From: Serripes groenlandicus
Taxonomy: Eukaryota; Mollusca; Bivalvia; Cardiida; Cardiidae
Assembly (NCBI GenBank): GCA_031761405.1
Contig: JASEVX010000007.1
Location: forward strand, 58,735,803-58,799,802
Length of the DNA: 64,000 nt
Reading direction: 5' to 3'
How positions within the stretch are numbered: the first letter of the stretch is position 1; each line of letters starts with the position of its first letter. Both the position numbers and the translations under genes were made by a program. The notes under the pieces are model-generated. The model ran no database searches and was not told the origin of the DNA. It saw only the letters and a program-made list of their open reading frames with translations. Of the stretch, positions 11,635-22,138 are shown piece by piece.

Positions 11635-12470
11635 TTACTAATAGAAACAAGATGTGTTTGTGAAACACTGATGCCCCCGAATGGCAACATCTAGGTCAAA
11701 GGTCAAGGTTGCATGGTCAAAAATGACAGAAAGGTCATGTCACAAGGAATACACATGTGAAATATGGTAGCCGTACCTGTTATGGTTCAAAAGAAGTGGT
11801 CAAGGTTAAAGTTTTTTTCGAGAATGGCAACATCTAGGTCGCAAGGTCAAAAATGTTGGTACTGACAGAAAGGTCATGTCACAAGGAATACACATGTGAA
11901 ATATGGTAGCCTTACCCGTTATGGTTCAAAAGTAGTGGTCAAGGTTAAAGTTTTTTTCGAGAATGGCAACATCTAGGTCAAGGTCGCAAGGTCAAAAATG
12001 TTGGTACTGACAGAAAGGTCATGTCACAAGGAATACACATGTGAAATATGGTAGCCGTACCTGTTATGGTTCAAAAGCAGTGGTCAAGGTTAAAGTTTTT
12101 TTCGAGAATGGCAACATCTAGGTCGCAAGGTCAAAAATGTTGGTACTGACAGAAAGGTCATGTCACAAGGAATACACATGTGAAATATGGTAGCCTTACC
12201 TGTTATGGTTCAAAAGTAGTGGTCAAGGTTAAAGTTTTTTTCGAGAATGGCAACATCTAGGTCAAAGGTCAAGGTCGCAAGGTCAAAAATGTTGGTACTG
12301 ACAGAAAGGTCATGTCACAAGGAATACACATGTGAAATATGGTAGCCGTACCTGTTATGGTTCAAAAGTAGTGGTCAAGGTTAAAGTTTTTTTCGACAGA
12401 CGTGCTCTGCAGACAGACAGGCCAAAAACTAGATGCCTACCGAATCGGTGATTCCGGGGGCATAAAAAAG
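11635..12470. repeat. Tandem-unit element, five ~139-145-bp units
   Basis: GAATGGCAACATCTAGGTC starts units at 11680, 11822, 11961, 12106 and 12245. Very uniform copies contain AAGGTCATGTCACAAGGAAT. Left edge GATGTGTTTGTGAAACACTG, right edge GACAGACGTGCTCTGCAGAC then GATTCCGGGGGCATAAAA. 11112-11634 holds only MITE scraps (11385-11440); 12480-12890 holds nothing clear. Confidence 0.85.
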
Positions 12471-12889
12471 AAATTTGTTATATTCTGAAACTTCTCTTGT
12501 ACACAGTTTTTAATGGTGTCTCATATTAAAACTGTTAACAGGTTATAAGTATGAAAGGATTTAACAAAAACAAAAATGTATAGTTTTTAATAAAATTTTA
12601 ATTATTAATTATTCACTTCACATTGGTAGTGGGAGCAGTATACATGTGTCGCCTGTCAGTGAGTGAAAGCAGAGCTCTAGATAAGGAGTGTTTTGCTTGT
12701 TTTTAAATCCTTATTTTATCTGCTTACCCTATGTTTAGACAATGCAAATTATCTCTGTGTTGCCTGCCAATATGTCAGTAAGTGAAAGTAAGACGGGTGG
12801 AAAGACTATCTCTATCATCCTGCAAAGGCAGGAGCCATAAAAAACTAATCCCTGAATAAATCATGTTTAAATGTCAAACAAGAGGGACG

Positions 12890-13560
12890 GTATCGCTCCA
12901 CTGCCATTAGGCAAAAATTAAATCTCCAAACAGCCCCGTCCCCTAGGGTCTATGTTTTTTTACCAATCAACATGGCTTGAAGGAATCTGATAGAGGGTCA
13001 CCCTAGGAACGTTTCTACAAAACTATTTGAAAATCTGCCTGACACTTTCGGAGAAGATTTTTTAAGTTTTCAACCTTTCACTAAAGCCATATTAGGCAAA
13101 ATAGCCCCGCCCTCTGGCGGCCATGTTCTTCAACCAATCAATATGGCTTCAAGGAATCTTTAGAGAATCTCCCAAGGAACATTTCTACAAAAATATTTGA
13201 ATTGGCCAAATGCTTTCGGAGAAGAAGATTTTTTAAGTTTTCATTTTAGCCATATAAGGCAAAATAGCCCCGCCCCCTGGTGGCCATGTTCTTCTACCAA
13301 TCAACTTGGCTTGAAGGAATCTGATAGAGAATCAACCAACATTTCTACAGAATTTTGCATGGATCCAAAAAAATTGAATGAATTTAGGAGAGGACACTAA
13401 AAGGATGCTTCCTATGAAGTTTCATCCAAACTTGCCAAGTGGTTAGGGAGGAGAAGTCGTTTGAAGGAAAAAGTTTAAGGATGCAAAAGCACGCATGACG
13501 GACAATTCGCCATGACAAAAGCTCGACTGGCCTTTAACCAATGGAGCTAAAAAATCACAA
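12890..13560. repeat. Tandem-unit element, GGCCACCAGGG family (reverse)
   Basis: Units with GCAAAATAGCCCCGCCCCCTG and ACATGGCTTGAAGGAATCTG, closing with a GACGGACAATTCGCCATGAC segment. Same family as 17-17.9 kb and, inverted, 47.9-48.96 kb. 13560-13840 has no recognisable feature. Confidence 0.8.
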
Positions 13561-13840
13561 ACTCCTCTCATGCAATAACATATATTAGTTATTACAGGAT
13601 GTCAACTCTATCAAATTGCACCTCCAAGACGTTTATGATTTTTCATCAGATGTTTTTCAAAGTAGACAACACTAAAACTCATATGCCTTTAACGGCAATA
13701 ATCAGAAACCAAAATTAAATTGTTTACACAGAACAATTATTTGTAGCCGTTTCTTCTTGTCATATAGTGGTACTCATAGCAGAGACTGGAAAGCTTTCGG
13801 AGTGAAAAATATAAAACCAGTGATTACCTGTTATGATGTT

Positions 13841-14070
13841 TTAACCCTTTCCCTCATACAACAAATCTGCAGCAGACGACTTTGAACGTATTTTGTCAAA
13901 ACATGGAAAATCTCCATAATTGAATGGATAACCTATGACAAAAAGTGGAAAACATTGTGGCAAAAGGAGAAATTGCACGTTCTGTGCAATTTCTTCTTTT
14001 GTCACTATGTTTTTAAAAAGCTGTCTGCTGCAGAGACGTTGGAAAGCGTCTATATGAGGGAAAGGGTTAA
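13841..14070. mobile_element. TTAA MITE, full length
   Basis: TTAACCCTTTCCCTCATACA to ATATGAGGGAAAGGGTTAA, with perfect TTAA at both ends and hairpin AAATTGCACGTTCTGTGCAATTT. 14071-14417 is otherwise featureless. Confidence 0.88.
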
Positions 14071-14417
14071 GTGTCGGCTTTTTGAAAACATCCGATGAAG
14101 AAATGTAACACTGAGCTAATTGAAATACAAGAAATGGAAAAGTAGTTGACTGAAAATTCATCCAAATGCATCTTGTGATATAAGGGAAGAGAGTGAAAAT
14201 TCTTCTCATACGTCCAAAACACTTTCTCTAAAATGTTTTAGCCTTTTAAGTTGAAAACATGTACACAGATGATCTTGATGAATGCAAATATTATTTAAAG
14301 AATATGAGGAAAGGAATTTCTAGGAAGTTTTCAAAATTATAAAATTATAATCTGCTGAAGATTTAAAGTATTGGTCAGTCCTATTTGGGTAGAGATCACA
14401 ATCACATAATCTTTGTC

Positions 14418-14436
14418 TTTATTTAAATGCTTTATT
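14418..14436 (-). promoter_or_regulatory. Poly(A) signals of the CYB561D2-like gene
   Basis: Two AATAAA hexamers on the minus strand, at 14436-14431 (overlapping the TAA stop) and 14423-14418. They are the obvious 3'-end signals, so the 3' UTR would be very short. Confidence 0.55.
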
Positions 14437-17400
14437 TTTGCTTCTTCTTCTTTGGATTACTTTTCTTGGTTACTTGTATTGGCTGATTTTGAGTTCTTGG
14501 TAGATATTCTTGAACTACCTGATTCATGATCGTCATTGCCATGAAGGACACGCATGCTAGTGACAGCCACCAGAATATTCTCCCAACCTGACTGGTAAAC
14601 CACGTAGAATATAACGATAACATTAGCGTTACAGTTACCAGAGTCCATCCTATTAATCCAAAAGTAGCGTGGTAAATTTTTAAGGCACCCAAGGTTTTTG
14701 TTATTTTCAAGAAATTTCTTAATGCTGGATAATAGATAACATCCCCACCAAATGCCTGTACGCAACCGAAAACAATGGTGATAACACCAAATAGTCCATG
14801 CCATGATGTAAAGTGTGGCTTATCATTTATGTATTTGTTGTAGTAAATGACAGCAAAACCAAGAATTGATATAGTGATGGAGGCAATCTGTATCAGTTGA
14901 TGTATGCGCAGTTTAGTTGGTCTATCATAGGCTGTCAGCAGTGTACTTTCCCTGTTAAACACCAGCAACCCTTCAAACATCAAAGTTATGAACTGGAAAG
15001 AAAGAACATGACATTTATTGAAACAAAAGTGTTTTGAGAGGAAAACATGTTATCTGCCAATAGCCCTTCATGTGAAATAGTGTCAACTCTAAGCGATACC
15101 ATGTCAAGTCATCCAGCACAAACAAATAAAAGAGTTTCCTTACATGTTAAACTGGATACTAAATAACTTCTGAAAACAGGACTTCCACAAAACACCTTTA
15201 CTATTTTTTTTAATGTAAAACCAGTTCCATAATTCGAGACACTGGACACAACCATACATATTTAGCCCTTAAAAAGAAACTTGCATAGAAGGACATTTGC
15301 ACACTAGAAAAGAGCTGTTCTTTTTTAGCTCTTCAAAGGGAGTCTGTGAATAGAGCTGTTATATTTGAGAAAAGCTATTTTTGGAGCATAACCTATTTTC
15401 CTTTGAATAGTCTCTGTAATGCTAGATTTCAGAGAAAGTTACGATTCACTTCCAAAGATAGAGTGATACATGATCATATACATGTACATACTTGCAGATG
15501 GTAAACTTTTTCCTAGCATGTTCTCAAATCTGACGCCTTAGCCAGGAGAGTAAGTGATTCCCTGCATTATTTAAATGGAGAGTTTGAAACCTAAAACATG
15601 CTTACCGCAATAGACATTAGTGTTGGATGCCATGAAAACAGACCTGCAATAGAAAAAGCAGATATAAATTAACCAACATGCCCTTGACTTAACCCTTTCT
15701 CACATGTAGACGCTTTCTGACTACACTGCAGCAGAGGACTTTTAAAATCGTTGTTGCATAATAAGAAATTGCTCATAATGAGCAATTTCTCCTTTTGCCA
15801 CAATGGTTTCAAATCAATTTAATAATAAAACTCATTTATAGAGATTTTTTATGTTTTCGCCAATATATTTTCAAAATCATATCTGCTGCAAATTGATTGT
15901 ATGTTGTAAGGGTTAAGCCACATCTAAACTGAAAACATTCTCAAGACAAGAGGACCATGATGATCCTAAATCGCTCATCTGATTTAATAGAAATCACAGT
16001 TTTCGATGTTGTTATGATATGCATACAAGGAATACAAGCAACAAATATACCTTGTGGTCATATTTATCAATGGATTGTAATCATTTTAACAATCTTGGTA
16101 GAGGTAAGAGGGTCACCCAAGGAACTTTTGTGCCAAATTATTTAAAATATATATATATATACACTAAATTATTTAAAATATAAATGAAAACAAGTCGTCC
16201 CTGGTGGCCATTTAATGATTTATCAATGAATCAGAATAATTTGAACAATACTGGTAGAGGTTCACCCAAGGAACATTTGTTCCAAATTATTTTCTAATCG
16301 GCCCAGCATTTTTGTACAGGATGATTTCCATGACACGAATACAGTGGTAGAGTGTTGGCCTTTCATACCAAAGGTCCCGGGTTTGAATCTTGTGATGAGC
16401 GGGTTTTGCCTTTGGGATTTCCCACACAATATATAGTACATATATTGGGAAACAAGAGCGCCAAATGTCACAAAATAAGCCCGTTCTAGTTTTTTTTAGA
16501 CCAAGTATTGTGATAATTAGTTGTACGTCAGGCAAATTTAGAGAGCGGACACTGTTAATACAGTTTTGGCCATTTCGAGGGACATAAGTGTGGAGTGAAA
16601 AAGATATCGTGGTAAGTTATCGAACCTGACCAAGATATTCTGCCCATCAACATATTGTCTAAATTTGGCGATGATCAAACAAAATCACTCAAGCGATATG
16701 GCTGATTATAGCACTTGTCCGAGATATTATGCCCATACACATTCTGATTAAATTTGGTGATGATTGGATAAAGGCTTCAACAGTAATTGATCAGACAAGA
16801 TCAATTTGAGGTTATTTCTATAATTAAAGGGCAATAACTCTCCAGTGAATGAAGCGATATGGCTGGTAATCGAACATGTCCGAGATATTTTGCCAATACA
16901 CATTCAAAGGACAGACAGACGGACAGACAGAGAACAACGACGGACGGTGAGTGATGCCCAATGGTGGCAGCAGGCCATGTTTTTTAACCAATCAAAAAAG
17001 CTTGAATACTTTCTGTGAAGTGTCATCTTGAAAGTATATAAATGTTACACCGGTGATCATCATAAAACAATTGATGCAAAGTTCTACATAGTGCAATCTT
17101 TGAGCGATTTTGAAAGTGGACCATCAAAGAAGCATTCATGTGAAGTTAGCTTAAAAAACATAAATCACTATAGCCATATAAGGCAAAACAGCCAAGGCCC
17201 CTGATTGCCATGTTTCACAACCAATCAACATAGTTTTAAGGAATCTGAAAGAGGGTCACCAAAGAACATTTTAACAAAATTATTTTTAAATTGTCATCAA
17301 ACTTTTGGAGAAGAAGTACAAAAGCCATATAGGGCAAAGCAGCCCCACCCCCTGGTGGCCATGTTTTTCAACCAATCAACATGGCTTGAAGGAATCTGAT

Positions 17401-18110
17401 AGAGGGTCACCAAGGAACATTGCTACAAAATTATTTGGAAATCGGCAAGATACTTTCATATATTTAGGCAAAACAGCCCCGCCCCCTGGTGGCCATGTTT
17501 TTCAATCAATCAACATGGCTTGAAGGAATGTGATAGAGGGTCACCTAAGGCAAATTTCAACATAATAATTTTGAAATCAGACAGACACTTTTGGAGAAGA
17601 TTTTTAAAGTGTTCACTTTAGCTAAATAAGGCAAAACCGCCCCGCCCCCTGCTACATTTGTTTACCAGTCATCATTGCTCAAAGGAATCTGATAGAGGGT
17701 CACCTAAGAACGTTTCTCCAAGATTATTTGGAAATCCGCAAGAAACTTTAGGAGAAGAAGATTGTTTAAGATTCTCACTACAGCCATATAGGGCAAAACA
17801 GCCATGCTCCCTATTTCCTTTCCAATTGACACACCGGCTACGGAGGAGAAGATGTTGACGCACGCACGCACGATGGGAAATTCGCCATGATAAAAGCTCC
17901 ACTGCTTTCAGCCTGTGGAGTTAAACACTGATGAAAATGCCGTCAAAGCCAAATGTCCCGATGTATGACCCTTGGAAGGCTTGGTGTCTACTTTCGGTTT
18001 TTCAATTTGACTCAAGCAAGGATAAATAGCGTATATTACTCACTTGAACCGGGCCAGGCTGTATAGATTATGAATGCAGTAAAACCCACTGCAATGAAAT
18101 GGGCTGCCAT
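14432..18110 (-). CDS. CYB561D2: Cytochrome b561 domain protein, CYB561D2-like (3 coding exons)
   Basis: Transmembrane b-type cytochrome that passes electrons from ascorbate across an internal membrane, as known for the family. Exons on the minus strand are 18110-18044, 15643-15606 and 14992-14432. Junctions are AA/GTGAGT, CAG/GTC, GCG/GTAAG and CCAG/TTC; phases 1 and 0 fit exactly. The joined protein is 221 aa, close to the 222 aa of the human protein. It has about six hydrophobic helices. Four His sit at the family spacing: H28 (FSWHP), H66 (RIHQL), H100 (TSWHG) and H143 (KIYHATFG), which are the two haem pairs. Exon 1 reads MAAHFIAVGF..WPGS and aligns with the first helix of the vertebrate protein but lacks its ~20-residue leader; an in-frame TAA two codons upstream supports this ATG. 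The C-terminus is a lysine-rich tail (NPKKKKQK). Introns hold a MITE and tandem arrays. Confidence 0.93.
15689..15916. mobile_element. TTAA MITE in CYB561D2 intron 1
   Basis: TTAACCCTTTCTCACATGTA to GTATGTTGTAAGGGTTAA, with the hairpin intact. It lies 46 bases upstream of the acceptor of the 38-base exon. Confidence 0.8.
15943..16315. repeat. GGCCACCAGGG-family fragment in intron
   Basis: Begins ACAAGAGGACCATGATGATC; contains AACAATCTTGGTAGAGG and CCCTGGTGGCCAT units plus a short (AT)n tract. Confidence 0.55.
16316..16450 (+). mobile_element. tRNA-like SINE fragment in intron
   Basis: A-box ACAGTGGTAGAGTGTTGGCC and B-box-like CGGGTTTGAATCTTG, followed by TTTGGGATTTCCCAC. Too poor for a working tRNA. 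Confidence 0.45.
16450..16940. repeat. Tandem-unit element, inverted relative of 5040-5800
   Basis: GGAAACAAGAGCGCCAAATG at the left, units with GGTGATGATTGGATAAAGGC and GGGCAATAACTC, and at the right a GACAGACGGACAGACAG run. Confidence 0.7.
16960..17930. repeat. Tandem-unit element, ~150-bp units, CYB561D2 intron 1
   Basis: At least five units (GCCATATAGGGCAAA, CCCCGCCCCCTGGTGGCCAT, AATCTGATAGAGGGTCACC) ending in GACGCACGCACGCACGATGG and AAATTCGCCATGATAAAAGC. It stops about 110 bases from the exon 1 donor. Confidence 0.8.
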
Positions 18111-18452
18111 TGCTTATCTTTTCAGAAAACCGTCGATCACTAACATGTACGATTGCTCTGGGCGATTCTCAATATCCGGGCTATTTCGAGAAGATCAGTG
18201 TCAAAATTTAGTAAAAATTATCCGTCGTTCAAAGAGCGCCCAACCTACTAAGACTTGTTATGGTACGGAATAAACCACCCTTTCCTACGTTTCGGAAAAT
18301 TGCACTGTCGTCCAACCCATCATATTATTGTGTTAAAACAGTGCGAAAAGTATTTTTATAGAGGTGATTGGCGATTCATCATAATGAAAGTACATATTTT
18401 TTATGTTTCGTGGAAAATGTAATTACAAATTAAAGTATAAACGGTTGCGTGG

Positions 18453-19530
18453 CATTTCACCATTTCCAACATGCAACAAACCTGCAGCAGACGACTTTGA
18501 AAATATCGAAAACCTACGGAATCCTGTTTGGCTCATGTCGTCCGTCGTCCGTCGTGCCTTAGGTCGACGCGGGACAAAGCGACACGACGCACGACAAAAC
18601 GACACGACGCACGACAAAGCGACACGACGCACGATAAAGCGACACGACGCACGACAAAGCGACACGACGGAAGGGACATTATGTCGTCCGTCAAGCGTCG
18701 CCCTTGTACTGTCGTGCGTCGTGTCGCATAATGCCATTGTCGTGCGTCGTGTCGCACGTCGACTTGGAAGAGTAGAAGGTCGGCGGACGACGCACGACAT
18801 TACGATGCGTCCGTCGTGTCGCTTTGTCGTCCGTCGTGTCGCTTTGTCGTGTCGCATTGTCGTGCGTCGATAATAATTTACAACACGATAATGCGACACG
18901 ACGGCCGACAAAGCGACACGACGCTCGACAAAGCGACACGACGGGCGACACGACGCTCGACAAAGCGACACGACGGGCGACACGACGCTCGACAAAGCGA
19001 CACGACGGACGACAAAGCGACACGACGCACGACAGAGCGACACGACGGGCGACACGACGCACGACAAAGCGACACGACGGGCGACAAAGCGACACGACGG
19101 CATAACGATGTCGTGTCGCTTTGTCGCGATGTCGTGTCGCTTTGTCGTCCGTCGTGTCGCATTATCGTGTTGTAAATTATTTAGGTCGACGCACGACAAT
19201 GCGACACGACGGACGACAAAGCGACACGACGGACGACAAAGCGACACGACGGACGACAAAGCGACACGACGGACGACAAAGCGACACGACAAAGCGACAC
19301 GACAAAGCGACACGACAAAGCGACACGACGCACGACAAAGCGACATGACATCGCGACAAAGCGACACGACATAACGACATTCCGTCGTGTCGCTTTGTCG
19401 TCCGTCATGTCGTGCGTCGTGTCGCTTTGTCGCGCGTCGACCTAAGGCACGACGGACGATATGAGCCAAACAGGATTCCGTAAAAACCTCTATAAATGAA
19501 AGTATATTCAAATCATTAGGCAAAAGAAAG
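18453..19530. mobile_element. TTAA-type MITE interrupted by a fold-back element
   Basis: Left part CATTTCCAACATGCAACAAA, CTGCAGCAGACGACTTTGAA; right part resumes at 19483 with CTCTATAAATGAAAGTATAT. The fold-back sits between. Confidence 0.65.
18515..19482. mobile_element. Fold-back element with arms of 20-bp repeats
   Basis: Terminal inverted repeats start TACGGAATCCTGTTTGGCTC and continue through CGTGCCTTAGGTCGACGCG into the arrays, about 60 bp of unique arm. The interior is almost wholly (GCGACACGACGSACGACAAA)n, left arm in one direction, right in the other, with orientation switches near 18675, 18870 and 19110. An inner inverted pair (TTACAACACGATAATGCGAC) lies at 18880 and 19160. AAAACC at 18509-18514 and 19483-19488 is a 6-bp target duplication. 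Long open frames here are repeat read-through. Confidence 0.85.
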
Positions 19531-19599
19531 AAGATGGCCATGAGGCCATGAATCACTCACCTGAAAATGTGCTATTTAAGACTTAATACGAGAAGCCAT

Positions 19600-20940
19600 G
19601 TTATTAACGTATCATATCATCGAAATAATTTCAACAATCTTGGTAGAGGGTCACCCAAGGAACATTTGAGAAAAAATGTGGTCTCTAGAGTGTTAACAAG
19701 ATTTTCCTAGTGACCTAGTTTTTGACCGGACATAACCAATATTCATCACTAATCTTGTCATCAAGACAAATATTCTGACAAAATTTCAACATGTTCAAGT
19801 AAAAAATGCGGATTCTAGAGTGTTAACAGGATTTTTCTACAATTTGGCCTAGTGACCTAGTTTTTGACCGGACCATATTCGAACTTAGGCTTGATATCAT
19901 CAAGACAAACATTCTGGTAAAGTTTCAACATGCTAACGTTAAAAACACGGCTTCCAGAATGACACGAATAACAAGATTTTCCTTCAATTTGGCCTAGTGA
20001 CCTAATTTTTTTACTCGACATCACCAATGTTCGAACTTGGCCTAGATATCATCAAGACAATCTTTCTGACAAAGTTTCAAGCTGTTCAAGTTTAAAAAGT
20101 CTACAATTTGACCTAGTGACCTAGTTTTCGACCAAACATGACCCATATTCGAACATAGTCTAGATTTCACATTCTGACAAAGTTTCACCATGCTCAAGCC
20201 AAAAATACGGCTTCCAGAGTGTTAATAAGATTTTCCTGACTTTAAGATTTTTCCACACAAACGGCGCTAGTAATGGTTAAGTCTCTAGGAAGCAAACATC
20301 GAGCGTGATTAATATAAGCTGAAACTGCGGCTTGTTTCGCAATCTATGTAAACTAAATAAGTTTAAACTAAACAAGATTTTCCTTCAATTTAGCCCAGTG
20401 CCCTAGTGTTTGACCCCACATGAACTATATTCGAACTTGGCCTAGATATCATCAAGTCAAAAATGCGGTCTCTATAGTGTTAACAAGATTTTTCTACAAT
20501 TTGGCTCGAACTTAGCCTAGCTATCATCCAGGCAAATATTCTGACAACGTTTCAACATGCTCAAGCCAAAATCGCGGGTTCCACAGTGTTAAAAAGATTT
20601 CCTTAAATTTGGCCTACTAGTTTTTGATCCAACATTACCCATATTCGAACTTGGCCTTAATATCATCAAGACAAATTTTCTGACCAAGCTGCGCAAGTAA
20701 AAAATGCGACTTCCAGAGTGTAACAATATTTTCCTTTAATTTAGCCTAGTGACCTAGTTTTTGACCCGACATGACCAATATCCGAACTTGGCCTAGAAAT
20801 CAGCAAGATATACAAACTGAATAAGTTTCATGAAGATTGGGTGATACTAGCTGCCTCAAGAGTGTTAACAACAAAACAGTTGACGACGGACGAACGAGGG
20901 ACGACTGACAAAAGGCAATCACAAAAACCTTCGTGCTAAA
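19600..20940. repeat. Tandem-unit element, ~130-145-bp units
   Basis: About nine units with GCCTAGTGACCTAGTTTTTGAC, GATATCATCAAGACAAA and CCAGAGTGTTAACAAGATTT. Closes with GACGACGGACGAACGAGGGA. Inverted relatives at 50.08-51.06 and 55.53-56.1 kb. MITE scrap at 20960-21035. Confidence 0.8.
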
Positions 20941-21106
20941 AATCATCGCGGCGCATCGTGAGCATTGTTTTGCCACGATCAGAAGTCGTCTGCAGCAGAT
21001 GGGTAAAAATACATCTGCAGATGGGAAAAAGTTAATAGCCTCCTCTTATTGAATGCTTTCTATGGATATACATATTCTCTACTGTATTAACCGTGAATAA
21101 AGAACA

Positions 21107-21326
21107 TTATTCCCACAGATAATAAACTTGCAACAGCCGAATATGAAACATATAGACAAACATGTAGAAACTCTCTAAACAATTATAGTATAATAATCAA
21201 ATAGAGTCGAAAACATTGTGGCAAAAGGTGAAATTGTTCAATCTGAATAATTTCTCCGTTTGTCACAACGTTTGTAATAGTCGACTGCTGCAGATGCGTC
21301 AAAATTCTTCATGAGGTAAACGGTTG
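21107..21326. mobile_element. TTAA MITE, decayed
   Basis: Left end TTATTCCCACAGATAATAAA, right end ATGAGGTAAACGGTTGA. Nothing else is seen from 21327 to 22138, the stretch downstream of CRYL1. Confidence 0.6.
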
Positions 21327-22138
21327 AAGAAAATGTAGTAATTTCATATGTGGTCATAATACTTGTAGAACTAGGCCTACTATGTTCCAATATAATATTG
21401 TTTTCACAAAGAAAACGTTTTTTCATAGGACTGTGTTGTCGATTGGCATACCAAAGCACTTTATACGTAGGTAATGGATAGGGTATATATTGTATAATTG
21501 CCTTGTACGGATTCAGACCCCGGAACTCATCATGTGATCACAATGGCACGAGTTGTTACGATAACCATGACATGCAATAGCATGTAGTCCTCAAATGGAC
21601 CAGTACCAGAAGTCAAATTATACAACTGACTGAATAACTTTTAAGCCCATCCAAGTTTCCATTTCTGAATTATGTAGGTTCAGGCCACCATGTCGATCTT
21701 CTTAGTCTGATCATAACCTATACAAGTTGACAGAAACTTCAAACAAGTTTATGTAAGTAATATGTGACAGTGGACAGTGTAAATCACAGACCAGGTTTTG
21801 TGTCCATGATTGCACATTCCGGTATCCACTTTTTGAATCTGATCTCTACGATATTTCTGAACGGTCTCAGTTCTTTAAATAAGGCCTATGTATTTGTGGA
21901 AAAGCACATAAGTATCAGTAGGACAAGTTTAGTGAAAATGTATGCCTGGATGACCCTATGACAAAAGCATGGAGATACAGGCTTTTCTGATGTATTGTTG
22001 GCCTCCAAATAACGTAGACTGGAGTTAACTTATACCAGTACCAAACATGGACAACCTTTAAGTCGCACCTCACACCTCAACACTCTAGCTCTAAATATCC
22101 CAAACAGAACATCAATACATTTATGATATTTAATAACA

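Noticed and set aside
18423..19556. 377-codon and other long open frames across the 20-bp repeats
   Set aside because: They are translations of (GCGACACGACG...)n in several frames and both strands; open only because the repeat lacks stops.
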